Below the pieces are notes generated by a model, which was not told where the DNA came from, searched no databases, and worked only from the letters and a program-made list of their open reading frames with translations. The translations under genes and the position numbers were made by a program. Positions 18,201 through 26,800 of a DNA stretch of 64,000 nucleotides are shown here, piece by piece. The number at the start of each line of letters is the position of its first letter. Position 1 is the stretch's first letter. Source of the stretch: Pseudorhizobium pelagicum (GTDB lineage Bacteria; Pseudomonadota; Alphaproteobacteria; Rhizobiales; Rhizobiaceae); assembly GCA_000722615.1 (NCBI GenBank), contig JOKI01000006.1, forward strand, positions 149,557 to 213,556, read 5' to 3'.

Positions 18201-21200
18201 GGCCTGGTATGTCAGCCAGTCGGCGGAGACCGAAGACAGGCTCTTCGTGCCCGACGATGTGGCGGTCGAGCTCCGGAAGATCTCCCGCCGCACCTGGCGC
18301 TATTTCGACACCTTCGTCACCCCGGAAGACAACCATCTGCCGCCGGACAATTTCCAGGAGCAGCCGGAGCCGGTGGTCGCGCGGCGCACTTCGCCCACCA
18401 ACATCGGCGTCTACCTGCTCTCGACGGTGTCCGCCCGCCAGTTCGGCTGGATCAGCTTTGCGGACACCATCGAGCGCCTGGAACAGACGGTGGCGACCGT
18501 CGACAAGATGGAGAAGTACCGCGGTCATCTCCTCAACTGGTATCACACCGACACGCTGGCACCGCTCGGGCTGCGCTACGTCTCGGCGGTCGACAGCGGC
18601 AACCTAGCCGGTCACCTGATCGCCATCTCGTCCGCCTGCCGCGCCTGGGCGGAAGCACCGTCGGCGCATCTGCAGGCAAGCCTGGACGGCATCGGCGACG
18701 TGGTCGGCATCCTGTCGGAGAGCATGGAGGCGCTGCCGGACGACCGCAAGACGGTCCGTCCCCTGCGCCGCCGGCTGGTCGAGCGGATCGGCGGCTTCGG
18801 CAACGCCCTGGCTGCGGTGAAGCGCGAGCATGAGTTCGCCTCGATCCGCATCATCAACCTCGCCGTCCTGGCGCGGGACATCCAGAAGCTTGCCGCAAAC
18901 CTCCAGTACGAAACGAAGTCGGGGCTCAGCGAGGAGCTGACCTATTGGGCGGGCAAGCTGGTCGATGTGTGCGAGGCCCATATCTCCGACAGCGTCTTCG
19001 ACCATTCCAACATCGAGCCGCTGCGCAAGCGGCTGATTGCCCTTGGCGATCGCGCCCGCGACATCGCCTTCTCCATGGATTTCACTTTCCTGTTCCGCAA
19101 GGACCGGCGGCTTCTCTCCATCGGTTACCGGGTGGATAGCAACGAGCTGGATGAGGCGTGCTACGACCTTCTGGCGTCCGAATGCCGTCTGACTAGTCTC
19201 TTTGCGATCGCCAAGGGCGACCTTCCAAACGAGCACTGGTATCGCCTCGGTCGCCAGGTGGTGCCGATCGGTGCGCAGGGCGCGCTGGTCTCCTGGTCGG
19301 GTTCCATGTTCGAATACCTCATGCCGCCGCTCGTCATGCAGGAGCGGCAGGGCGGAATCCTGAACCAGACCAACAATCTGGTGGTCAAGGAGCAGATCGC
19401 GCACGGGCGCCGGCTCGGGACCCCGTGGGGGATTTCGGAGGCCGCCTTCAACGCCCGCGACCATCTCCTGAACTACCAGTACACCAACTTCGGGGTGCCG
19501 ACCCTTGGCCTGAAGCGGGGCCTTGGACAGAACGCCGTCATCGCGCCCTATGCGTCGCTTCTGGCCAGCCAGTATGATCCACTGGCGGCGATCGACAACC
19601 TGCACGCCCTGCAGGCACTGGGCGCCCTCGGCCGCTACGGATTCCACGATTCCGTCGACTTTACCCCGACGCGCGTTCCGGCCGGTTCGCGATGTGCGGT
19701 CGTCTACAACTACTATGCCCACCACCACGGCATGTCGATCGCCGCTGTCGCCAATGTCGTCTTCAACGGTTACCTGCGCGAACTCTTCCACGCCGACCCG
19801 GTGATCGAGGCTGCCGAGCTTCTGCTGCAGGAGAAGGCGCCGCGCGACGTTCCCGTGATCAGCGCCAAATACGAAGAGACGCCCGGCAGGGGACAGGCGG
19901 AGCTGTTGCGCTCCGAAGTGCGCTCGATCGACAACCCGGCTTACCGGGATCGCGAGATCGCGCTCCTCTCGAACGGCCACTACTCGGTCATGCTGACGGC
20001 AACGGGCGCCGGCTATTCCCGATGGAACGGGCAGGTGGTGGCGCGCTGGAAGCCGGATCCCACGGAAGATCGCTGGGGCCAGTATATCTTCCTGCGGGAT
20101 ACGGCCAACGGCAACTGGTGGTCGGCGACCGCCGAGCCGCGCCGGGCGCCTGGCGAGGTTTCGAAGACGCTGTTCGGTGACGACAAGGTCGAGTTCCACA
20201 AGACCGTCGGCGACCTGACGAGCGTCGTCGAATGCATCGTCGCGACCGAATACGACGCCGAGGGCAGGCGCGTGACGCTCCTCAACATGGGCAGCGAAGA
20301 CCGCTTCGTGGAAATCACCTCCTACCTGGAGCCGGTGCTGGCACTGGAGCAGGACGACAATGCACATCCGCTGTTCTCGCGCATGTTCGTGCGCACCGAG
20401 ATCGGCCGGCGCGGGGACGTGATCCGCGCCTGGAGGAACAAGCGCAATCCGAACGATCCGGACATGCTGGTGGCGCATCTTGCCGCCGACAATGCCGGCT
20501 CGGCCCGTCCGACCGAGTTCGAGACGGACCGGCGCAAGTTCCTCGGTCGCGGCCGCAGCCTGCCGGACGCCGCCGCCTTCGATGCGGATGCAAGCCTGTC
20601 CGGCACCGACGGCTTCACGCTCGACCCCATCATGGCCCTGCGTCGGGTGGTGCGGATCCCGGCGGGGAAGAAGGTCAGCGTGATCTTCTGGACGATTGCG
20701 GCCCCCAAGCGCGACGAGCTGGATCAGGCGGTCGAACGCTATCGGCACCCTGACGCCTTTGCGCATGAACTGGTGCAGGCCTGGACGCGGACGCAGGTGC
20801 AGATGCGCCATCTCGGCATCACCTCGCAGCAGGCGGCATCGTTCCAGCATCTCGCCCGCTACCTTGTCTATCCGGACATGCATCTGCGCTCCGATCAGGA
20901 AACCCTGATGGCCGGGCTGCGGCCGCAATCGGCGCTCTGGCCGATGGCAATCTCCGGCGACTTCCCGATCTTCGTGCTGCGGATCAACGACGAGATGGAC
21001 TTGAGCGTGGCGCGCGAGGCACTGAGTGCGCAGGAGTATCTGCGTTCGCGCGGCGTCACCGCCGATCTGGTCATCATCAACGAGAGGGCCGCGTCCTATG
21101 CCCAGGAAATGCAGCATACGCTCGAAGGTCTGTGCGAGAAGCTGCGCCGCGCCGGCCAGGCCGAGTCGGGCCGGCCGCATGTTTTCGCGCTTCGCCGCGA

Positions 21201-23769
21201 CATCATGGATGACACCACGTTCGATGCCATCATTTCGGCTGCCCGGGTCGTCCTCCATGCTCGCAACGGCAAGCTGATTGATCAGATCAACCGCTCCGTG
21301 ACGCTTTTCGCCGCGCCGCTCGATGCGCAGGCATACCAGCGCCCACTGCCTGCGACGGACCGTCTGCAGCCTCACGCCGACATCGACGGCTCGGGGCTCG
21401 ACTTCTGGAACGGTTTTGGCGGGTTCGACAAGGATGGCGCCGAATACGTCATCCGCCTGCGCGGTGGCCAGTCGACGCCGCAGCCGTGGATCAACGTCAT
21501 CGCCAATGACCGGTTCGGCTTCCACGTCGCCGCCGAGGGTGGCGGCTTCACCTGGGCGCAGAACTCCCGCGACTACCAGTTGACGCCTTGGAGCAACGAC
21601 CCGGTGATCAACCGTCCGGTGGAAGGCTTCTACATCGCCGACCAGGCCAGCGGCGATGTGGCCACTCCCTTCGCGGCCCTTTCTGCGCGTCCGGAGGTGT
21701 CGTTCGAGGCGCGTCATGGCCTCGGCTACTCGACCTTCTCGACGAAGGACATCGATCTGACGATCGCCCTGACGCAGACGGTTGATCGGCATCGCCCTGC
21801 AAAGGTCTCGTCGTTGACGATCCGCAACGACGGTGCCGAGATGCGGCGGTTGCGGATCTACGGCTATGCCGAATGGCTGCTTGGCGACAATTCGGGCCGG
21901 TCGCTGCCGTATATCATGACCAGCCAGGACGAAGAGAGCGGAGCCGTGCTCGCCACCAACCGCTTCAGCACTGGCCGCTTCGCCTTCCTGGCGGCCAGTG
22001 AAGCGGTATCGAGCTTCACCGCCAGCCGGCGGGACTTCATCGGCCGTTTCGGTTCGATCGCCTCACCGGCAGCGGTCGCCGGGGCGGCGTTGCTGTCGGG
22101 GACGGCAGGGCTGGATGGCGATCCTTGCGCTGCCATCACCTGCGACATCGAGCTGGCATCCGGCGAGGAAAAGGTGGTCACCTTCTTCCTCGGCGATGCA
22201 GAGACCCGCGAGGAGGCGACGGCTCTCATCGGCGCTCTGCAGGCGGACGATGCCCGTACCATTCTTGAAACATCACAGGCCTACTGGCGGGAATTCACCG
22301 GCAGGCTGACGGTCTCGACGCCGGACAAGGGCCTCAACCACCTCGTCAATCACTGGCTACCCTATCAGGCGATGGCGTGCCGGATCACCGCCCGGAGCGG
22401 CTTCTATCAGGCGAGCGGCGCCTATGGCTTCCGCGACCAGCTGCAGGACACACTGGCCTTTCTGCCGCAGCAACCGGAGCTCGCAAGAGGCCAGATCCTC
22501 CGGGCTGCCTCGCGGCAGTTCCCGGAAGGCGATGTGCAGCATTGGTGGCTGCCGGAGAGCGGCGCCGGGGTGCGAACCCGGATCTCCGACGACGTCGTCT
22601 GGCTTGCGCATGCCGCCCATCAGTACATCCAAGCCACGGGCGACCAGGCCCTGCTGGACGAGCAGCTGCCGTTCATCACCGGGCCTCAACTGGACCCGAA
22701 GCAGCACGATTCCTTCTTCGAGCCACAGGTTTCCGGCGAGACCGCCAGCCTCTACGAGCACGCCGCGCGAGCCCTTGATCTTGCCGTCGAGCGGACCGGC
22801 GAGCGTGGCTTGCCGTTGATCCTGGGCGGGGACTGGAACGACGGCATGAACCGGGTCGGCATCGGCGGTCGCGGTTCGAGCGTCTGGCTGGGCTGGTTCC
22901 TGGCCGGGACGCTTCGCGAGTTCGCCGCCTATGCCATCCGGCAAGGCGATCAGGCGCGCGCAGACCATTGGTCCACCCATGCCGCGAACCTCAAGGAGGC
23001 GCTCGAAACGGCCGGCTGGGACGGTTCCTACTACCGTCGCGGCTACTTCGACGACGGCTCCCCGCTGGGCTCCAGCGAAAGTTCAGAATGCCGCATCGAT
23101 TCCCTCGCCCAGTCCTGGAGCGTCCTCTCTGGCGTCGGCGAGCCGGACCGGGCAAACCAGGCCATGGATGCGGTGTTGTCCGAGCTTGTGGATGATGATT
23201 CCGAGATCATCCGGCTCTTTACGCCGCCGTTTGCCAATGCGTCCGTCGACCCCGGCTACATCAAGGCCTATCCGCCCGGCGTTCGCGAGAACGGCGGGCA
23301 GTACACCCATGCCGCCACCTGGGTGGTGATGGCGCTGGCGCGTCTGGGCCGTGCCGACGAAGCGTGGCGCTGCTTCAACCTCCTCAACCCGATCAACCAT
23401 GCGCTCGATCGGGAGGCAGCCGAGCTCTACCGGGTGGAGCCCTATGTGGTGGCTGCCGATGTCTACGGGACCGGAGCCCTGGAGGGACGCGGTGGCTGGA
23501 CCTGGTACACCGGCTCCGCCGGATGGCTCTATCGGGCTGCGGTGGAAGGCATTCTCGGCATCCGCCGCGAGGGCGACCGCCTTCTGGTGCAACCGGTGCT
23601 TCCGTCCGAGTGGGATGGCTTCTCCGCCGAGCTGACGATCGCCGGCGTGGTCTACCGCATCGTCGTCGAGAAATCCGAGACGGGCGAGGCGCTGGTCAGC
23701 GTCAACGGCGATGGTATTGACCTGGAGGTGGGCGCGCCACTCAATACGGCAACGGCGAAGATGACCTGA
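15286..23769 (+). CDS. ndvB: Cyclic beta-1,2-glucan synthase
   Basis: 2827-aa inner-membrane enzyme, close to the usual 2830-2870 aa, that builds cyclic beta-1,2-glucans from UDP-glucose: initiation, elongation, length control and cyclisation in one chain. These periplasmic glucans are needed for osmotic adaptation and host infection in rhizobia, agrobacteria and brucellae. Membrane helices lie around 410-455 and 800-960. Between them is the GT84 domain, with the D-A-D motif at 623-625 and the RQHRW motif at 769-773. The C-terminal GH94-like region includes GDWNDGM (2515-2521), carrying the acid/base aspartate region that trims chain length. The matching exporter gene ndvA lies convergently just beyond a terminator. 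Confidence 0.97.
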   Translation: MSFHSTPSASPRDPDAKQIDHNDSIRASYLANDELRELGRSFGRDGLQNLPEFSEFEFFARHRSNDKEILRVYRSIAADVDAGAAITPAAEWLLDNHYVVEEAIQEVRRDFPRRFYKQLPRVKIDGQQMPRVMALAWLYVAHTHSTISKDSLAAMVEGFQETDPLEIGELWALPSILRFVLIENLRRIAVRVDRSRRMRVKANDLADTIIRLNDETASASILKDIEPLTQDHTFVTQFFYRLRNASQSSNFAVSWLEERLQRAGTDAEDVMMAEHSRLASGNVTMGNIIKSLREIDDTEWSVWFEDVSHVDRIFRERSDYSDLDFGSRNSYRNRIEQLARRSPGTEIEVARRAIELAEQEPAEEQSSGEQNIGAFLVGRRRKELEAEVGYRPPFLQRSIRRVRRLHWVAIAAPVILLTLLAMVVVGWFLANAGMSGAVLVLFLFLFALPASEGATGLFNTLVTYFVKPARFVGYEFKDGIPEEARTLLVVPCMITSRDVVDELIRNIEVHYLANPRGEIYFALLSDWKDSTAEETAADLEVLDYAKAEVAALSAKYAFDGKQRFYLLHRRRQFNPGEGVWMGWERKRGKLHELNLLLRGDQDTSYLPGANAVPDGIQYVMTLDADTRLMRDAVTKLVGKLHHPINRPIHDPVSGRVIEGYGILQPRVTPSLTTGKDASVFQRVFSVGRGLDPYVFTVSDVYQDLTGEGSFTGKGLYHVDAFERSIKGRIDENSVLSHDLLEGSFARCGLVTDVELVEDFPTRYEVEVSRQHRWARGDWQLLPYIVDPSRGVTALGRWKMIDNLRRSLTPVAWFFASVLGWYFFEPLGALVWQIFLIFLLFVAPTLSLITGILPRSTDIVPRAHFYSLWSEIQSANAQVALRIVFIADMACLMTDAIARSIFRLFVSRKLMLEWKTAASIQSSAQGSAIDYYRQMWHAPAIAIFSLIFAAIPGDNAFLVGVPFALLWIASPLVAWYVSQSAETEDRLFVPDDVAVELRKISRRTWRYFDTFVTPEDNHLPPDNFQEQPEPVVARRTSPTNIGVYLLSTVSARQFGWISFADTIERLEQTVATVDKMEKYRGHLLNWYHTDTLAPLGLRYVSAVDSGNLAGHLIAISSACRAWAEAPSAHLQASLDGIGDVVGILSESMEALPDDRKTVRPLRRRLVERIGGFGNALAAVKREHEFASIRIINLAVLARDIQKLAANLQYETKSGLSEELTYWAGKLVDVCEAHISDSVFDHSNIEPLRKRLIALGDRARDIAFSMDFTFLFRKDRRLLSIGYRVDSNELDEACYDLLASECRLTSLFAIAKGDLPNEHWYRLGRQVVPIGAQGALVSWSGSMFEYLMPPLVMQERQGGILNQTNNLVVKEQIAHGRRLGTPWGISEAAFNARDHLLNYQYTNFGVPTLGLKRGLGQNAVIAPYASLLASQYDPLAAIDNLHALQALGALGRYGFHDSVDFTPTRVPAGSRCAVVYNYYAHHHGMSIAAVANVVFNGYLRELFHADPVIEAAELLLQEKAPRDVPVISAKYEETPGRGQAELLRSEVRSIDNPAYRDREIALLSNGHYSVMLTATGAGYSRWNGQVVARWKPDPTEDRWGQYIFLRDTANGNWWSATAEPRRAPGEVSKTLFGDDKVEFHKTVGDLTSVVECIVATEYDAEGRRVTLLNMGSEDRFVEITSYLEPVLALEQDDNAHPLFSRMFVRTEIGRRGDVIRAWRNKRNPNDPDMLVAHLAADNAGSARPTEFETDRRKFLGRGRSLPDAAAFDADASLSGTDGFTLDPIMALRRVVRIPAGKKVSVIFWTIAAPKRDELDQAVERYRHPDAFAHELVQAWTRTQVQMRHLGITSQQAASFQHLARYLVYPDMHLRSDQETLMAGLRPQSALWPMAISGDFPIFVLRINDEMDLSVAREALSAQEYLRSRGVTADLVIINERAASYAQEMQHTLEGLCEKLRRAGQAESGRPHVFALRRDIMDDTTFDAIISAARVVLHARNGKLIDQINRSVTLFAAPLDAQAYQRPLPATDRLQPHADIDGSGLDFWNGFGGFDKDGAEYVIRLRGGQSTPQPWINVIANDRFGFHVAAEGGGFTWAQNSRDYQLTPWSNDPVINRPVEGFYIADQASGDVATPFAALSARPEVSFEARHGLGYSTFSTKDIDLTIALTQTVDRHRPAKVSSLTIRNDGAEMRRLRIYGYAEWLLGDNSGRSLPYIMTSQDEESGAVLATNRFSTGRFAFLAASEAVSSFTASRRDFIGRFGSIASPAAVAGAALLSGTAGLDGDPCAAITCDIELASGEEKVVTFFLGDAETREEATALIGALQADDARTILETSQAYWREFTGRLTVSTPDKGLNHLVNHWLPYQAMACRITARSGFYQASGAYGFRDQLQDTLAFLPQQPELARGQILRAASRQFPEGDVQHWWLPESGAGVRTRISDDVVWLAHAAHQYIQATGDQALLDEQLPFITGPQLDPKQHDSFFEPQVSGETASLYEHAARALDLAVERTGERGLPLILGGDWNDGMNRVGIGGRGSSVWLGWFLAGTLREFAAYAIRQGDQARADHWSTHAANLKEALETAGWDGSYYRRGYFDDGSPLGSSESSECRIDSLAQSWSVLSGVGEPDRANQAMDAVLSELVDDDSEIIRLFTPPFANASVDPGYIKAYPPGVRENGGQYTHAATWVVMALARLGRADEAWRCFNLLNPINHALDREAAELYRVEPYVVAADVYGTGALEGRGGWTWYTGSAGWLYRAAVEGILGIRREGDRLLVQPVLPSEWDGFSAELTIAGVVYRIVVEKSETGEALVSVNGDGIDLEVGAPLNTATAKMT

Positions 23770-23806
23770 ACCCGTTCCGGTTGGGCCTTTGGCACAGAGC
23801 TTCCAG

Positions 23807-23847
23807 AAACGAAGAAGGCCCGCCAGTTTGGCGGGCCTTCTTCGTTT
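23807..23847. terminator. Bidirectional terminator between ndvB and ndvA
   Basis: A perfect 19-bp inverted repeat (23807-23825 with 23829-23847, 3-base loop), with AAA at one end and TTT at the other, so it can terminate transcription from both convergent genes. It lies 38 bases after the ndvB stop and 17 bases before the ndvA stop. Confidence 0.85.
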
Positions 23848-23863
23848 CGGTCCCTAGATACGA

Positions 23864-25633
23864 TCAGGATGCCGGTAACACCGGGATCGCCTCGCCCGGT
23901 TCATCGTCGTCGGTCAGAATGCCGCTTGCCCGCAGCAGTGAGGTGAAGCGTCCGCCGCTTTTGCTCAGCTCGTCGAATGTCCCCATCTCGATGATGCGGC
24001 CATTGTCGAGGAAGATCACCTTGTCCGCATCGCGGACGGTGGACAGCCTGTGGGCGATGATGAAGGTCGTGCGGTTCTGCCGCAACCTGTCGATGGCCGC
24101 CTTCACCCGTGCCTCGGTCTCGACGTCGAGCGCGCTGGTGGCCTCGTCGAGGACGAGGATCGGCGCGTTCTTGAGGATGGCCCGGGCAATCGCGATCCGC
24201 TGGCGCTCGCCCCCGGAGAGCTGGTTGCCGCGCTCACCGACCGCAGTGTCAAACCCGGTCATTCGGCTCTCGATGAAGTCGGTCGCGGCCGCGGCCTCGG
24301 CGGCAGCGATGATCTCGTCCTCGCCCGCCCCTTCGCGGCCGAGGCGGATATTCTCGCTGATCGAGCGGTTGAGAAGACCGGCATCCTGGAAGACGGTGGC
24401 GATCGCGTGGCGCAGGGACCGGCGCGAGACGGTCGTGATATCCGTACCATCGATGAGGATCTGGCCCTGCTTGGCGTCATGGACCCTTTGCAGAAGGTTG
24501 ACCAGGGTCGTCTTTCCCGCGCCTGTCGGGCCGACGATCGCCACCGTCTCGCCGGCGGCGGCGTGGAACGAGATATCCCGCACGCCCTGGGATGTGTCCG
24601 TGAAGTCGAAGGAGACATTCCTGAATTCGACGTCTCCCTTGACGTTCTCCAGTTCGGCGATGCCGGCAGGTTCCTCCCGCTCCTGAACAGCGTCCTCCAA
24701 CGCATAGAAATCCTCGAGCTTGGCGCGGGCCTCGAAGATCTGCGTGATGAACTGCCCCATCTGGTCGAGGCGTCCGATCAGCAGATTGGCAAAGCCGATG
24801 AAGGCGATCACCTCACCGACCCGCAGCTCGCCCCGTTGCACGAGCAAGGCGCCGATGACCAGGATCACCATGAGGGAGACAGTCGACGCCGTGCGGTTGA
24901 GTGCGCTTGCCAGGGCCCACCAGTCGAGGACAGGATACTGCACCTTCAGCAGGTTTTTCGTATAGTCCTGCAGGGCACGCGTTTCAGCTTCTATGCGGTT
25001 GTAGCTGTGCAGCACCGAGACATTGCTGATCGAATCGCTGACATGCGAGAAGACCGTGTGATAATGCCCTTCGACAGATGCCTGTCCCTCTTTCGTCCGC
25101 TTCATCACCATCCTGCCGATGAACCAGTAGAGCACGCTCAGCACGAGCAGAACCAGGCTGAGGCGGACATCCATCGAGAACGCCGTCGGGATCAGCAGCA
25201 GCAGCGCCACCGCCGTCGCCAGGTGCGTCCGCATGAATTCCAGCCACAGGCCGAACAGCGTCTCGCTGGCGCGCAGCAGCGTATGAAGCGCATTTGATGT
25301 GCCGCGGCGGTGGTGCCAGGCAAGCGGCATCGAGATGATGCGCCCGAAAGCCTCGGTGAGCAGCGATGCGCGCCGCCCGTGCGCAAGCCGATCTGCCTGC
25401 CTAGCCACTAGGACATAGGCGACCGTGTTGAACACACCGAATCCTGCCCAGAGCATCAGCACCGGCGTGACGTCTCCTCCGGAGGAGATCGCGTCGATGA
25501 TGCGCCCGAACAAGATGGGTTCGGCGATCGTGATGATGGCCAGAATGATATTGGCGATCACGACGATGGTGACGCGGAAGCGATGCTCCGCGAGGTATCT
25601 GAGAGCTCTCGTATAAACCTGGAACAGCGTCAC
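23864..25633 (-). CDS. ndvA: Beta-(1,2)-glucan export ATP-binding/permease protein
   Basis: 589-aa half-size ABC exporter, acting as a homodimer in the inner membrane, that moves cyclic beta-1,2-glucan made by NdvB to the periplasm. The N-terminal half contains about six membrane helices starting at residue 20. The C-terminal nucleotide-binding domain has Walker A GPTGAGKTT, signature LSGGERQR, Walker B ILVLDEATSALD and the H-loop IAHRLST. The MTLFQVYTRALRYLA start matches NdvA/ChvA. Here it is convergent with ndvB rather than in one operon with it. Confidence 0.96.
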   Translation of the reverse strand: MTLFQVYTRALRYLAEHRFRVTIVVIANIILAIITIAEPILFGRIIDAISSGGDVTPVLMLWAGFGVFNTVAYVLVARQADRLAHGRRASLLTEAFGRIISMPLAWHHRRGTSNALHTLLRASETLFGLWLEFMRTHLATAVALLLLIPTAFSMDVRLSLVLLVLSVLYWFIGRMVMKRTKEGQASVEGHYHTVFSHVSDSISNVSVLHSYNRIEAETRALQDYTKNLLKVQYPVLDWWALASALNRTASTVSLMVILVIGALLVQRGELRVGEVIAFIGFANLLIGRLDQMGQFITQIFEARAKLEDFYALEDAVQEREEPAGIAELENVKGDVEFRNVSFDFTDTSQGVRDISFHAAAGETVAIVGPTGAGKTTLVNLLQRVHDAKQGQILIDGTDITTVSRRSLRHAIATVFQDAGLLNRSISENIRLGREGAGEDEIIAAAEAAAATDFIESRMTGFDTAVGERGNQLSGGERQRIAIARAILKNAPILVLDEATSALDVETEARVKAAIDRLRQNRTTFIIAHRLSTVRDADKVIFLDNGRIIEMGTFDELSKSGGRFTSLLRASGILTDDDEPGEAIPVLPAS

Positions 25634-25953
25634 CCGCCGAAACCTCTTCTTTGTCTTCTTCTATCTGCGCAGCTTTGCTGCCCGAACCCTGCGACTTCGT
25701 CAACGGCTGTGGCAGCAGCATGGCCGTACCGGGCGAACAATGCCTTTTGTACCCGAAGGTTTCCGGAAACAGGCCACAGTCGGCTTTCAAACCAGCGGCG
25801 GCATCACGGTGGCTGCCCACCCGGCAAGATTTATAGCAAGATTTAGCGATGTGACTTCAACTATTGATAACCATAGCCGCGGGACTATCAGAGCGAACAG
25901 GAGACTTGCGACTTGAGGCGTGTGGAACTTAGACTGGCGAACTGGGCGCTGCT
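25634..25953. other. Divergent intergenic region, ndvA / LuxR-type regulator
   Basis: 320 bases with promoters expected for both divergent genes. It contains a 10-bp direct repeat (GCAAGATTTA at 25824 and 25836) and A/T-rich DNA at 25824-25880. No gene is seen, and no clear lux-box dyad. Confidence 0.45.
25824..25845. repeat. Direct repeat, 2 x GCAAGATTTA, period 12
   Basis: Identical 10-base units at 25824-25833 and 25836-25845, separated by TA, about 110 bases upstream of the LuxR-type gene. Could be a tandem protein-binding site. Seen directly; role unknown. Confidence 0.5.
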
Positions 25954-26694
25954 GTGAGCATTCATCTCATCATGCAGCTCCTGGTCCTTGCCGGCGAAAT
26001 CAAAACGGAGGGCGAGCTGACCCAGCGGCTGGAAGCTGTGCTTGATGTCTACAGCTTCGGCTTCTACCGCCTGTCGCTGCAGCCAACCGTGCAGGAGCCG
26101 AGCCGGGAACTGGCCCTTGCCGTCCGGTGGCCGAAGGGCTGGGCCGAAGTCTACAGGTTCAAGAAATATGCTTCCGTCGATCCCGCCGCGAGATTGCTCC
26201 CCACCGCGCAGCGCCCTTACCGACTCCGCGAAGCGGCATTCGCCCTCAGAAACGAGCCCCATCGTGCGCGGATGCAACGCCTGATCCAGGACGCGGCGCG
26301 CCATGGCATACGCGACGGCTATGTCTTTCCGGTGCATGGGCGTACCGGCCTGCTCGGCAGTTTGCTGGTGAGCGGGAAGCCGGTTGATCTGTCGCCTGCA
26401 GAAATGACTCTCTTCGACACGGTGGCCCGAACCATGTTCTGGCGCTACCTCGAGTTGCGCGGCTGGGCTGCCGAACTGGAAAAGTTCGGCCCCTTCGAAG
26501 TCTCTCTCACGAAGCGTGAGGTTGAGGTCGTCACTCACCTTGCCGAAGGACTGACCTCTCACGAGATCGCCCGGGAGCTCCAGATTTCAAATCACACGGT
26601 CGACTGGTACATCAACGGACTGCAGGACAAGATGAAAGCCAGGAACCGGCAGCATGTGGTGGCGCTGGCCTTTCGCCGCGGCCTCGTCTCCTAG
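25954..26694 (+). CDS. LuxR-family transcriptional regulator with autoinducer-binding-like domain (LuxR solo)
   Basis: 246 aa from a GTG at 25954; an ATG six codons later is an alternative start. The N-terminal part aligns with the acyl-homoserine-lactone pocket of TraR-type proteins: W63, Y67, D76, P77 and G122 correspond to TraR W57, Y61, D70, P71 and G113, but L91 replaces the usual W85. The C-terminal HTH (about 185-240) is intact: LTKREVEVV, then EIARELQIS, then TVDWYINGLQDKM. No luxI-type synthase gene is visible in the window. It probably senses a signal made elsewhere, or has lost ligand binding. It is divergent from ndvA and upstream of pyc. Confidence 0.85.
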   Translation: MSIHLIMQLLVLAGEIKTEGELTQRLEAVLDVYSFGFYRLSLQPTVQEPSRELALAVRWPKGWAEVYRFKKYASVDPAARLLPTAQRPYRLREAAFALRNEPHRARMQRLIQDAARHGIRDGYVFPVHGRTGLLGSLLVSGKPVDLSPAEMTLFDTVARTMFWRYLELRGWAAELEKFGPFEVSLTKREVEVVTHLAEGLTSHEIARELQISNHTVDWYINGLQDKMKARNRQHVVALAFRRGLVS

Positions 26695-26800
26695 TGAGAG
26701 CTTGCGGCTGCACCACCAATGGAGAAATTGACTTCGTCTTCCAACTCGCTAGGCTCGCCTTGCAGTGCAGCATGGCTGTGGTTGATGGAGGAGATCTACC

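Noticed and set aside
15244-18546. 1100-codon open frame on the minus strand
   Set aside because: Lies wholly over ndvB in antisense; composition is the Arg/Asp/His/Gly-rich shadow expected from high third-position GC, no domains.
18604-21792. 1062-codon open frame on the minus strand
   Set aside because: Another antisense shadow of ndvB; no family-like segments.
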